This document shows, piece by piece, positions 13,561-23,507 of a DNA stretch of 64,000 nt. How positions within the stretch are numbered: the first letter of the stretch is position 1; each line of letters starts with the position of its first letter. The DNA lies in contig NW_027488368.1 of assembly GCF_051014445.1 (NCBI RefSeq), positions 4,650,001 through 4,714,000 on the forward strand, given 5' to 3'. The position numbers were made by a program, and so were the translations under genes. Under the pieces are notes generated by a model that saw only the letters and a program-made list of their open reading frames with translations, made no database searches and had not been told where the DNA came from. This DNA comes from Colletes latitarsis (taxonomy: Eukaryota; Arthropoda; Insecta; Hymenoptera; Colletidae).

Positions 13561-16180
13561 TAGGTTAGGCCTGGGATTTGCCCACATCAGACTCATACTT
13601 TCGCATTCTTCACATACCTGTTGAATAGATCCTGGGTTTTTTCTGGTTTGGATTACGTAGTAATTTGCTACCCCACTGAAACAGTCAATTAAACCTGGTT
13701 TCGATCAATATTTTAGAGGATAACGCAAGTAAGGTCTGGGATAGGTCTGGGATCTGCCCTCATCAGGCTCATACCTTCGCATTTTTCACATACTTGTTGA
13801 ACACATCCTGGGTTTTTCTGGTTTGGATCCCGTAGTAATGTGGTACCACACTGAAACAGACCATTGAACCTGGTTTCGATCAATATTTTAGAGGATAACG
13901 CATGTTAGGTCTAGGTTGGGCCTGGGATTTTCCCTCAACAGACTCACACTTTCGCATTCTTCACATACTTGTTGAACAGATCCTGGGTTTTTTCTAGTTG
14001 TGATCACATAGTAATGTGGAACCCCACTGAAACAGTCGACTAAACCTCGTTTCGATCAATATTTTTGAGGGTAACGCATGTTAGGTCTAGGTTAGGCCTG
14101 GGATTTTCCCTCATCAGACTCATACTTTCGCATTCTTCACATACTTGTTGAACAGATCCTGGGTTTTTTCTAGTTGTGATCACGTAGTAATGTGGTATCA
14201 CACTGAGACAGTCGATTAAAACTGGTTTCGATTAATATTTTTGAGGATAACGCAAGTTAGGTCTGGGACAGGTCAGGGGTTTCCTCTCATCAGGGTCATA
14301 TTTTCGCGTTTTTCACATACTTGTTGAACAGATCCCTGGCTTTTTCTGGTTTGGATCACGTATTAATGTGGTACCACACTGAAACTGTCAATTAAACCCG
14401 GTTTCCGTCAATAGTTTAGAGGATAACACATGTTAGGTCTAGGTTAGGTCCGGGATTTGCCCTCATCAGGGTCATACTTTCGCAGTTTTAACATACATGT
14501 TGTCCTGATCGAGGGTTTTTTCTGCTTTGTATCACGTAGCAAATTGGTACCACACTAAAACTGTCAATTAAACCTGGTTTCGATCAATATTTTGGAGGAT
14601 AACGCAGGTTATGTCTGGAATAGGTCTGGGATTTGCTATCATCAGGCTCGTACTTTCGCAATCTTCACATACTTGTTGAACAGATCCTAGGTTTCTTCTG
14701 GTTTGGATCACGTAGTGATGTGGTACCACAATGAAACAGTCAATTAAACCTGGTTTGGATCAATATTTTAGGGGATTACGCATGTTAGCTCTAGGTTAGG
14801 TCTAGGATTTGCCCTCATCAGGCTCATACTCTCGCATATTACTCATACTTGTTGGCTAGATCCTGGGCTTTTTCTGGATTGGATCACGTATTAATGTGGT
14901 ACCACACTGAAACTGTCAATTAAACCTGGTTTCTGTCAATATCATACAGGATAACGCATGTTAGGTCTAGATTAGGCCTGGGATTTTCCGTCATCAGACA
15001 CATACTTTCGCATTCTTCACATACTTGTTGAACAGATTCTGGGCTTTTTCTGGTTTCGATCACGTAGTAATGTGGTACCACACTGAAACATTCAATTAAA
15101 CCTGGTCTTGATAATTATTTTAGAGGATAACGCATGTTAGGTCTGGGTTAGGCCTTGGGTTTGCTTTCATCAGGCGCATACTTTCGCATATTTCTCATAC
15201 TTGTTGGCTAGATCCTGGGCTTTTTCTGGATTGGATCACGTATTAATGAGGTACCAAACTGAAACAGTCAATTAAACCTGGTTTGGATCAATATTTTAGG
15301 GGATTACGCATGTTAGCTCTGGGTTAGGTCTAGGATTTGCCCTCATCAGTCTCATACTTTCGCATTCTTCACATACTTGTTGAACAGATCCCCGGATTTT
15401 GCCGGTTTGGATCAGGTAGTAATGTGGTACCACACTGAAACAGTCAATTAAACCTGGTTTCCATCAATATCTTAGAGGATAACGCATGTTAGGTCTAGGT
15501 TAGGCCTGGGATTTGCCCTCATCACGGTCATACTTTCGCAGTTTTAACATACATGTTGACCTGATCGAGGGTTTTTTCTGCTTTGGATCACGTAGTAATG
15601 TGTTACCACGCTGAAACAAACCATTAAACCTGGTTTCGATCAATATTTTAGAGGATAACGCATGTTAGGTCAGGGCTAGGTCTAGGATTTGCCCTCATCA
15701 GGCTCATAGTTTGGCATATTTCTCATACTTGTTGGCTAGATCCGGGGCTTCTTCTGGATTGGATAACTTAGTAATGTGGTACCACACTATAACTGGCAAT
15801 TAAACCTGGTTTCCGTCAATATTTTAGAGGATTACACATGTTAGGTCTGGGTTAGGTCTAGGATTTGCCCTCATCAGTCTCATACTTTCGCATTCTTCAC
15901 ATACTTCTTGAACAGATCCTGGGTTTTTTCTGGTTTCGATCACGTAGTAAGGTGGTACCACACTCAACAGGCCATTGAACCTGGTTTCGATTAATATTTT
16001 AGTGGATAACACATGTTAGGTCTAGGTTAGGTCTGGGATTTGCCCTCATCAGGGTCATACTTACGCAGTTTTAACATACATGTTGAACAGATCCCCGGAT
16101 TTTGCTGGTTTCGATCACGTAGTGATGTGGTACCACACTGAAACAGGCCATTGAACCTGGTTTCGATTAATATTTTAGAG

Positions 16181-17483
16181 GATAACGCATATTAGGTCTA
16201 GGTTAGACCTGGGATTAGCCCCCATCAGACTCATACTTTCGCATTCTTCGCATTCTTGTGAACAGATCCTGGGTTATTTCTGGTTTGGATCAGGTAGTAA
16301 TGTCGCACCACACTGAAACAGTCGATTAAACCAGGTTCCGATCAATATTCTAGATGATAACGCATGTTAGGTCTGGGTTAGGTCTAGGATTTGCCCTCAT
16401 CTGGCTCATACATTCGCATATTTCTCATACTTGTTAGCCAGATCCTTTGCTTTTTTTGGATTGGGTCACACAGTAATGTGCTACCACACTGAAACGGTTG
16501 ATTAAACCTGGTTTCGATCAATATTCTAGATGATAACGCATGTTAGGTCTGGGTTAGGTCTGGAATTTGCTCTCATCAGTCTCATACCTTCGCATTCATG
16601 ACATACTTGTTGAAGAGATCGTGGGTTTTTTCTTGTTTGAATCACGTGGGAATGTGGTACCATACTGAAACAGTCAATTAAACCTAGTCTCGGTCAATAT
16701 TTTGAAGGATATCGCATGTTAGGTCTGGGTTAGGTCTGGGATTTGCCCTCATGAGGCTCATACTTTCGCATTTTTCGTATACTCGTTGGCCAGATCCTGG
16801 GCCTTTCCTGGTTTGGATCACGTGGTAATGTGGTACCACACTGAAACAGTCAATTAAACTTAGTCTCGGTCAATATTTTAGAGGATAACGCAAGATAGGT
16901 ATGGGATAGGTGTCGCATTTGCCCTCATCAGGATCATACTCTCTCATTTTTCACATACTTGTTGAACAGATCCTTGGATTTTTCTGGATTGGATCACGTA
17001 GTAATGTGGTACCACACTGAAACAGTCCATGAAACCTGATTTTGAACAATATTCTGAAGGATATCGCATGTTAGGTCTGGGTTAGGTCTGGGATTTGCCC
17101 TCATCAGGATCATACTTTCACATTTTTCGTATACTCGTTGGCCAGATCCTGGGCCTTTCCTGGTTTGGATCACGTGGTAATGTGGTACCACACTGAAACA
17201 GTCAATTAAACTTAGTCTCGGTCAATATTTTATGGGATATCGCATGTTAGGTCTAGGTTAGGCCTGGGATATGCCCTCATCAGACTCATACCTTCGCATT
17301 CTTCACATACTTGTTGAACAGATCCCGGGTTTTTTCTAGTTTGGATCAGGTAGTAATGTGGTACCACACTGAAACAGCCGATTAAACCTGGTTTCGATCA
17401 ACATTGTGGAGGATAACGCATGTTAGGTCTAGGTTAGGTCTAGGATTTGCCCTCATCTGGCTCATACTTTCGTATTCTTCACA

Positions 17484-17486
<3 letters not shown>
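16181..17486. repeat. 176-bp satellite, subfamily B (left of the non-LTR element)
   Basis: These monomers carry variants shared with the array right of the non-LTR element: GATATCGCATGTTAGG, CCTAGTCTCGGTCAATATTTT, GTTAGCCAGATCCTTTGC and a GGTAATGTGGTACC form. They differ from the preceding block, so the subfamily change precedes the transposon rather than coinciding with it. The array is cut at 17486 after CTTCACATAC by the poly(T) of the inserted element. Confidence 0.85.
17455..17486. repeat. Left copy of 32-bp flanking duplication at the non-LTR insertion
   Basis: Satellite sequence immediately left of the poly(T) that runs ATCTGG...TTCTTCACATAC. It corresponds position for position to 23476-23507 on the other side of the element, with four mismatches. 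It is either a long target-site duplication that has diverged, or a satellite rearrangement at the junction. Confidence 0.65.

Positions 17487-17517
<31 letters not shown>
17487..17517 (-). other. Poly(A) tail of the non-LTR element (poly-T on +)
   Basis: An uninterrupted run of 31 T on the plus strand abuts satellite sequence ending CTTCACATAC. It marks the 3' end of the minus-strand element and the site where target-primed reverse transcription would have begun. One T may belong to the target, because the satellite normally reads CACATACTTG here. Confidence 0.95.
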
Positions 17518-17518
<1 letters not shown>

Positions 17519-18033
17519 TCGTGGGGAAAATCTTCGAAAGACTCCCTCCCACCTCCTTGGGGAGAGGTGGGAGGGGTGTGTGGGATTCCCCGCGCCCGTA
17601 CAACGACAGGCGCGGGACCTACCCACTAAAAACCCCACGGTGACCCTTCGGCACGCTTTGGGAGCATACCGGGAATCGCTCGAAGCATTCTTCCGGTATC
17701 CTCCCCGTGCCCGCACTTTCGCGCCCATCCCCCGGGGGGACAATCGGTCCCCCCAGTAGACACACTGCCTCATAGCGGCGGGACGGGGCCACTCCATCCC
17801 GCCGCTATCCGTCCCGGGGCCGCGTTTAGTGGCGGCTGCGAGCCCCAACTCGCAACCGCCCGCGACCCCGTTTCCACCCCTCGGCGGCCGGGCGTTCATG
17901 GCCGCACCAGACCGCCGAGGGTGCCTCCCCTTGCGTCGGACCGGTAGGGAGAGGCACTCCTACCCCCAACCGGTCCGACCCGGCGCCGCCTGGCGGGAGG
18001 AGGGTCCCCTCAGGACCCCCCTCCCAGCCTAGG
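17518..18033 (-). other. 3' UTR of the non-LTR element
   Basis: About 516 bp between the ORF2 stop and the A-tail. It is GC-rich with several C-runs and G-runs and no long ORF in the element's sense frame that resembles a protein. Apparent ORFs on both strands here reflect base composition. I recognise no discrete motif in it. In this clade the 3' UTR is normally recognised by the reverse transcriptase, but the sequence alone does not show this. Confidence 0.8.
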
Positions 18034-21000
18034 TCATCCGCCACGCCGAGGCGGCCGCCCACGACGCCTCGCGACCGGGCGACGACCTAGGGCCACGGCA
18101 CGAGCGCGAGCTTCAGCGCGCCGCTGAAGCTCGCGCTCCCTCCCCGCGGCCTCCTTCTGCAACATTACGTTCTCGCAGAAGGAGGCCACGGCCCTCCACT
18201 TCTCCTCGCTGCCGAGCATGGCGCGCACCACGCCCGGCAGCGAGACATCCCGCCCGACGACGCCGACCAGGACACGGCGCTCCCCCTCCCACGCGGGGCA
18301 TACCTCCAGGGTATGATCCGCCGTGTCCTGCTCAGCGTCGCAGTGGCAGCAACGCGCCGTCGGCTCCTTCCCTATCCGGCACAGGTATCTTCCGAAGCTG
18401 CCATGCCCGGAAAATACCTGTGCCATCCGGTAGGTGAGGCTGCCATGGCCTCTGTCCAGCCACTCCTTCAGGAGTGGCCGAACCGCCCCGACAGTCCGGT
18501 GCCCCGCGGTTGGCAGAGCCAGCCGCTCCTGCCACGCGAGCAACACGGACTGCCGGGCCTGGCGCTTCAAATCGCCCCAAGCAGGTTCCTGCCCGCCCGG
18601 GACCGCCCCCACCCCCGCGCGACGGTCGACGCGGTGCCGGTACATCTCCGCGTGCGACCGCCCGAGCAGGTCCATGGGCGGCATCCCCGCTAGAACCGTC
18701 GCCGCCTCATGTGACATGGTCCGATACCCGCGGACGACCCTGAGCGCCATGCGCCTCTGCACCCGACGTAGCATAGTCATGCTGCGCCGGGAGGCAGCCA
18801 GGTCGTCCGCCCAGACGGGGGCCCCGTATAGGGCCACCGACTGGACCATTGCCACATAGAGGCGACGAACTCGGCCCGCCGGGCCCCCCAGGTTGGGCAG
18901 GATCCGGCCCAGAGCCGCAACCATCCTTTCCAACCGGGGGACCAGGCAGCGGAAATGCTCCTCGAAACGCCAGTGGCTATCGAGGATCAGCCCTAGTTAC
19001 CTGATCTGGGGCTTCACCTCGATGTCAGCAACACCCACCCGGATCAGAGGGGGTGGCGGATCCTGCCGAGGTGAATGAAACGCAATCACCTCGGTCTTAT
19101 GGACCGCCACCGTCATCCCCATCCCCCTGATCCGGTCGACGACGCGTTGCGACCCCTCCTCCGCGCGACGCATGGCCCTCCCCCAGTGCGCCCCGACGGC
19201 CAGCACCAGTGTGTCATCCGCATAACACACCGTGCTGACGCCGTCGGGGAGGCCGGCCCGCAACACCGAGTCGTACGCGATGTTCCACAGGAGTGGCCCG
19301 AGGACCGACCCCTGCGGAACACCGCAGTACACCTCCCTCCGCATATCACCATCCCGGCCCGGATACTCGATCCACCTGCCGCGGAGATAATCCCCGACGA
19401 CCGCCCTGAGACAAGGGGGGACCCGATGATATTCGAGTCCCCTCCTTATCTCTTCCCAGGGGAGGGTGTTAAAGGCATTGGCAATATCCAAGGATATTGC
19501 CAATGCCACCCCTCCCCGGGAGACGGCCGCCCCCGAGAGGGCCCTCACACGACCTATCGCGTCGATAGTCGATCGGCCCCCCCGGAAACCGAACTGGCAG
19601 TCGGCCAGACCGGGATCACCCCGCGACAGGTGCTCGTCGAGGCGGGCAGCAATCACACGCTCGAAGAGCTTGCCCACCTCGTCGAGGAGACAAATGGGCC
19701 GGTATGCGGAGGGAGACTCCGCGGGCCGACCCTCCTTCCGGAGGAGGACCATCCTCGCCACCTTCCAACTGGGGGGGAATCGCCCGTCCCTCAGGCAGCG
19801 GTCGAACAACCGCCTGAGGTCGGCCCCAAGGACGCCCTGGGTCAAGACCCAAACCCGGCCGGGCACACCATCCGGACCCGGGGCCGTGTTACGAACCCCG
19901 AGCCGTCTGATGGCCGCTGCCAGCTCCTCCTGCGTGACCCCCAGCTCGGCCGTCCACTCCACTGGGACAGCCGCCGCCGCCGGAGGACGCGGTCCCCTCT
20001 CCCCAATTGGGAAGAGTGTATTGACCACCTCCTCCAGCAGCTGGGGGTCAAGACCCTCGGTGACGGGGGGCGCCCACGGGCGGAGCTTATTCAGCACCAC
20101 CTTATATGGGCGCCCCCATGGATCGTCATCAAGGGTCTGGAGGAGCTCCTTCCATGCCCGGGTCTTGGCCCGTTTGATGGCGACCTGCAGAGCAACCCGC
20201 GCCACGCGGTATGCTGCATACAGGTCATCAGCTGCCCTCGCTCGCGCCACGCCGTCGCCTGTACGTTGACGACGGCGCGCGCGGGTGTACTGGCGTCGGG
20301 CGCGGACAGTCGCGACTCGCAACTCCGCGATCGCGTCCGACCACCAGTACACCGCCCGGCGAGGAGAAGCCCGCCCGACCCGAGGCATCGCCGCGTCGCA
20401 AATACCCGCGACCAATGCTCCGAGCCGGGCGACCTCCTCCTCTATGCTCGGCAACTCGGCCGCTCCCTGCGGCCAAGTTGCAGCGAGGGCAGCTGCCATC
20501 AGGGCGTCCTTGTCCAGGCGCCGAAGCGCCCAGCGGCGTGGTGGGGTGCCACGCAGGCGGCCGTGTCGGGATGCACTCGCGGCGGCAGAGACCTCCATCC
20601 GGATGTACCGGTGATCGGAGAGTGTCTCTGCCCCCGCGACCACGTGCCAACCCGACACCATGCGCACGGCGTTGGGGGTCGCGAATCCAACATCCACGAT
20701 GGACCCCCCATATCGCCGCACGCATGTGTGCTCCGACCCCCGGTTCAATACCCGGAGGTCGAGCCCCGCCGCCCAATCGCCCAGGATCCCGCCGCGAACG
20801 GAGGTCCTGGGGGATCCCCAAGCCACCGACTTGGCATTAAAATCCCCCAGGACCAGCACCGGCCGGGCCGCGTAGCGCTGCACGCATGCCGCGACCTCGG
20901 CCAAGTACAGCTCGAACGCAGCGTGACCGCTACGGGGCGAAATGTAGCACCCCACCACAGCGACTCCCCCCCAGTCCACGGCGACGAATCCCCGACCGCG

Positions 21001-21216
21001 CTCCAACAAGGAGAACGGTGGGGACCCGTCGCCCCCTCCCCATACCGTCGCCACCAAGCCGTCCGCGTCGCCCACCCAATGAGGGTGAACAGGGACGCGG
21101 TACGGCTCGGCGGCGACCGCCAGGCCAACCCCCCACTCCGCGAGGACTTGGGACATCAAGTCCTGTGCCGCGCGGCAGTGGTTGAGGTTGGCCTGGAGGA
21201 GGAGGCGGGGCGGCAT
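18034..21216 (-). pseudogene. ORF2 of R1-clade element: endonuclease-reverse transcriptase, one in-frame stop
   Basis: Would encode about 1060 residues, normal for R1-clade ORF2. Residues 1-225 are an APE-like endonuclease: Asn10 in the opening QANLNHCRAAQDL stretch, EPY at 37-39, GDFNAK at 124-129, SDHRYI at 200-205. The reverse transcriptase lies at roughly 430-700, with GPDGVPG, FGFRGGRST, the GVPQGSVLGPLLWN block and the catalytic YADD at 665-668. A C-terminal knuckle, C-x2-C-x8-H-x4-C, falls at about 956-973. The protein nicks target DNA and copies the element RNA onto the nick. The frame is open throughout except for a TAA at 18997-18999 (codon 740), between the reverse transcriptase and the C-terminal region. 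The ATG at 21216 overlaps the ORF1 stop by one base. The stop could be a real mutation or a sequencing error; everything else looks young. Confidence 0.93.
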
Positions 21217-21218
21217 TA
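21214..21218 (-). promoter_or_regulatory. TAATG stop-start junction between ORF1 and ORF2
   Basis: On the minus strand the ORF1 stop TAA (21218-21216) shares its last A with the ORF2 start ATG (21216-21214). This TAATG overlap is the arrangement for which termination-reinitiation coupling was shown in the silkworm SART1 element. Coupling would yield less ORF2 than ORF1 protein from one bicistronic RNA. The overlap is seen directly; use in this host is inferred. Confidence 0.85.
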
Positions 21219-23090
21219 ATTAATGGCCGCGCCAGCCTCCTCCCGGCCGTCCGTCCCCGTAGCATCGTCCACCTCCATGGAGGACGATGCCACCGCCCTC
21301 GGCACCGGAGCCGGTGCAGCCCGCCTCTTCCTCTCCTTCCGGGAGGGGGGGGAGCACTTCTTGCTCCCCACCCTGTGATCGGCTGGCCTCCCCATGTCCG
21401 CACACAGCGGGCAGTGGGGGGCCGCCGAGCACTGGCTCGCACGGTGCTCGTTGGCACCGCAGCGGTAACACTGACCGCTGCGGTCCACCGGCGAGGTGCA
21501 CCACTGCCTCACGTGCCCCAATTCGAGGCAGCGGTGACACTGGAGCGGGCGCGGCGCGAGGATTTCCACTCGCGCCGAAACCCACCCCACCAACACCCTC
21601 CCGGATTCCGCCACCTTACGGGCGGCGGAGAGGGGGCACCGGGCCCACACCGACCCGAGGCCGGAGGACGACCTGCGGATCTCTCCGATCCGCAGGTCCT
21701 CCACAGGACAGTGCCCCGCCCTCGCAAGGGCACGGGACACATCCTGAGCGCTGACCGAGTCGTCCAGCCCACAAACGCGCATCTCCGTGCGCTTCGTGGG
21801 CCGGGTGACCCGGACACCTCGCTCGCCCAGCTGCTCCCGGAGCCTCTGGGCGAGACGATCCGCCTTCGCGCCGCCTTCTGCACCGGGGATCTCCAGCAAG
21901 AGACCCCCGGTCACGGCCCTCTTCGCCCTCACGGAGGCGATGCCCAGCTCTTCCAGGGAGATATTCTCCCTGGCGAGCCGCATCGCCTCCGCGAGGGTCA
22001 GGTCGCCCCCCTGCGCAACGGTCAGCGTCACCGCTGCCGTTTTTGGGGGACGACCTGGTCGTGCCTTCCGACCTTCGCGGCCTTTACCTTGGCCGCCGGC
22101 GGCGGAGGCGGAGGCTGCGGTTGCGAGGCCTTCCTCGCCGCCCGCTTCGCCTTCCGCCCCACCACCTCACTCCACGCCACCCCCCCTTGGGAGGGTGCTG
22201 TGGAGGACGCGACCACCGCGACCACGGGTACACCACCCCCCTTGGGGATCGCGACCCGGGGCCCTGGTGCCGCAACGCTGGGCGGAGCCTTCACTCCGCC
22301 CTTCTTTGCCTTCCCCGACTGTACCGGAACAGGTCGGGGAGGCACCGCCTTCCTGCTGACCGCTCTTCCGGCGAGGAGCTCCTCCCGGAAGGCGGCCAGC
22401 TTGCCATCAATCATGTCCCCAATCCTCCTCAGAAGATCGTCTTCTGAGGAGGACGGGGACTTCTTCACGGGCGGAGTGCGGGTGGAGGGGCCCGCGGTGC
22501 CCCGCACCACTGCCGCCGCACTCCGCTTATTTACCTCCGCCGAGGGACGCGGCGGTGGAGGAGGAGGGAGGATGGGAGGGAGGGCCGCGCTGTTCCACAG
22601 CGCCTCTGCCCTCCTCCTCCCCCGTCGCTCCTCCTCCTCAGGAGCTGCAGACGGGCGTTCCGCCCTCTGAGCTCCCGCGCCGCCTCCCTCATTTCCTCCG
22701 CCGCGGCCTTCAGGGCCTCCGCGCCACCGCTTTTCTGCCCCTTAAAGGCGCAGGCAGCGGCGACTTTCTCCACCCGCCTCAGGGCGAGGAGATCCTCTCC
22801 GATATCTCCTCGGTCACCTCGTCCCTGAGGCAACTCAGCCTCACCGACGGGCTCATCGCCCCGCCCACCTCGACGACGGCCTGCCCCGCCCTCTTCCTCT
22901 TAGAGCCTATGAGGCTCCTGGTGGAGGAGAAGGACGAGACTGACGCAGTCTCGTCGTCCTCCTCCACCTTCCACGAAGCCGGGCCAGGCGCTGGAGGCGG
23001 CGCGAGCGCCGTCACTCCAGTCCCAACACCGCCTTCGTCCTCCCCCTCTGACTTACCCCGTCCCATCCCCGTTTTAATATTGAACTCCAT
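21216..23090 (-). pseudogene. ORF1 (gag-like) of R1-clade element, broken by three frameshifts
   Basis: ORF1 encodes the RNA-binding protein that forms the particle with element RNA. As read it is split over three frames. An ATG at 23090 opens an acidic, Ser-rich N-terminus to about 22790. A charged helical stretch (ALRRVEKVAAACAFKG, then EALKAAAEEMREAARELRGR) follows in a second frame to about 22620. A Pro/Ala/Lys-rich middle lies in a third frame to about 22045. The C-terminal part returns to the first frame and ends at the TAA at 21216-21218. That part has three zinc knuckles: CHRCLELGHVRQWC, CYRCGANEHRASQC and a longer CPLC...C form. The breaks lie at about 22785-22815, 22600-22640 (a GGGGGAGGAGGAGGG run) and 22041-22050 (C5 followed by A5). 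Two of the three are in low-complexity or homopolymer tracts, so sequencing or assembly error is possible. Total length, about 620 residues, is usual for the clade. Confidence 0.85.
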
Positions 23091-23475
23091 AATATTCCCA
23101 CGAGCAGGTCGGAAGAAAAGGTCCGCCCGGGCAGAGCCGCCTTACCCGGGTAAGCCTATATACTCCGGGGGTTCGGCAGGTTCCCCGGAGGTGGTCGCTT
23201 GGGATTGGGCCTTCTCCCCCAACCATGCATCCCATCGCCGCGCACCATAGCTTAGGATTGGAGGGCGATTTTATAGAGTCGCCATACTCGTGGCCCAGGC
23301 GGTTAAGCCAAGACCCCCGTTCCTCCTGCCGTCACGTACCATTCACAAAACCAATAGGGAATTGTGAATGGGTCGTTGTGACGACCAACAGGAGGCTTAC
23401 GGTGTGTGTATGACTCGGGTACCCCGGGTTCGTTAAGCCCGTACTGCAGCTGAAAGGCTGGCAGCCCCTGAGGGG
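23091..23475 (-). other. 5' UTR of the non-LTR element
   Basis: About 385 bp between the element's 5' boundary and the ORF1 ATG. It holds several self-complementary segments: a 14-bp palindrome CTTACCCGGGTAAG near 23145, a CCGGGG/CCCCGG hairpin near 23166-23189, the long hairpin listed separately, and CCCCTGAGGGG at 23465-23475 exactly at the junction with satellite. R1-clade elements carry an internal promoter in the 5' UTR; I cannot point to a specific promoter motif here. Confidence 0.8.
23322..23395 (-). other. Three-tier hairpin in the 5' UTR of the non-LTR element
   Basis: Three nested perfect complements share one axis: CCTCCTG (23322-23328) with CAGGAGG (23389-23395), CGTCAC (23330-23335) with GTGACG (23378-23383), and CCATTCACAA (23339-23348) with TTGTGAATGG (23362-23371). 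The terminal loop is 13 nt and small internal loops separate the tiers. 23 base pairs in nested register are unlikely by chance. It may be an RNA structure for translation, packaging or reverse transcription; the function is not known to me. Confidence 0.75.
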
Positions 23476-23507
23476 ATCAGTCTCATACCTTCGCATTCTT
23501 CACATAC
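23476..23507. repeat. Right copy of 32-bp flanking duplication at the non-LTR insertion
   Basis: Satellite sequence starting ATCAGTCTCATACC directly at the element's 5' end and matching 17455-17486 at 28 of 32 positions, including an identical ATTCTTCACATAC tail. The satellite phase therefore steps back 32 bp across the insert. Confidence 0.65.

Larger units (their letters stand above)
1..16180. repeat. 176-bp tandem satellite, subfamily A
   Basis: Head-to-tail satellite monomers of about 176 bp fill this stretch. Landmarks recur every 175-177 bp: a GGTACC-centred palindrome followed by CACTGAAACAGTCAATTAAA, a TTTCGATCAATATTTTAGAG block, a paired TTAGGTC block, then CTCATACTTTCGCATTCTTC. All monomers point the same way. 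Some divergent monomer types recur at multiples of 176 bp (for example TTTTAACATACATGTTGACC and TTCGCGTTTTTCACATACTTG types), giving higher-order structure. Short apparent ORFs are by-products of the repeat. No host gene or RNA gene is seen. The end near 16180 is approximate: it is where monomers start to carry the GATATCGC and CTAGTCTCGGTC variants typical of the next block. Confidence 0.95.
17487..23475 (-). mobile_element. R1-clade (SART/R1-like) non-LTR retrotransposon, nearly full length, inactive
   Basis: A GC-rich block of about 6.0 kb, very unlike the AT-richer satellite, inserted in antisense. Read on the minus strand it has a 5' UTR, ORF1 with zinc knuckles, ORF2 with an APE-type endonuclease, a reverse transcriptase and a terminal CCHC knuckle, a 3' UTR and an A-tail of about 31 nt (seen here as T17487-17517). 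There are no LTRs. The order of domains, the TAATG junction and the ORF2 sequence style (QANLNHCRAAQDL start, GDFNAK, YADD) place it in the R1 clade. ORF1 has three apparent frameshifts and ORF2 one in-frame stop, so this copy is not autonomous as read. The flanking satellite is duplicated imperfectly over 32 bp. Confidence 0.93.

Noticed and set aside
876..17191. Short minus-strand ORFs of 60-65 codons in subfamily A
   Set aside because: Same reason: repeated satellite phase, near-identical copies wherever the satellite is duplicated, no domain.
17382..17899. ORFs crossing the poly-T with runs of Lys or Phe
   Set aside because: They arise from the A-tail of the non-LTR element joined to satellite and 3' UTR; not genes.
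19075..22670. Long plus-strand ORFs of 714 and 431 codons
   Set aside because: Antisense shadows of the GC-rich ORF2 and ORF1 of the non-LTR element; low-complexity Pro/Arg-rich translations, no domain.
23291..23440. tRNA-like A box (TGGCCCAGGCGGTTAAG) and a B-box-like GGTTCG downstream on the plus strand
   Set aside because: The spacing of about 135 bp is too long, the strand is antisense to the element, and no cloverleaf can be drawn. No tRNA or SINE called.
23230..23475. HDV-like ribozyme at the 5' end of the non-LTR element
   Set aside because: Known in some non-LTR elements, but I could not draw the nested double pseudoknot starting at the first base. It needs a covariance search.
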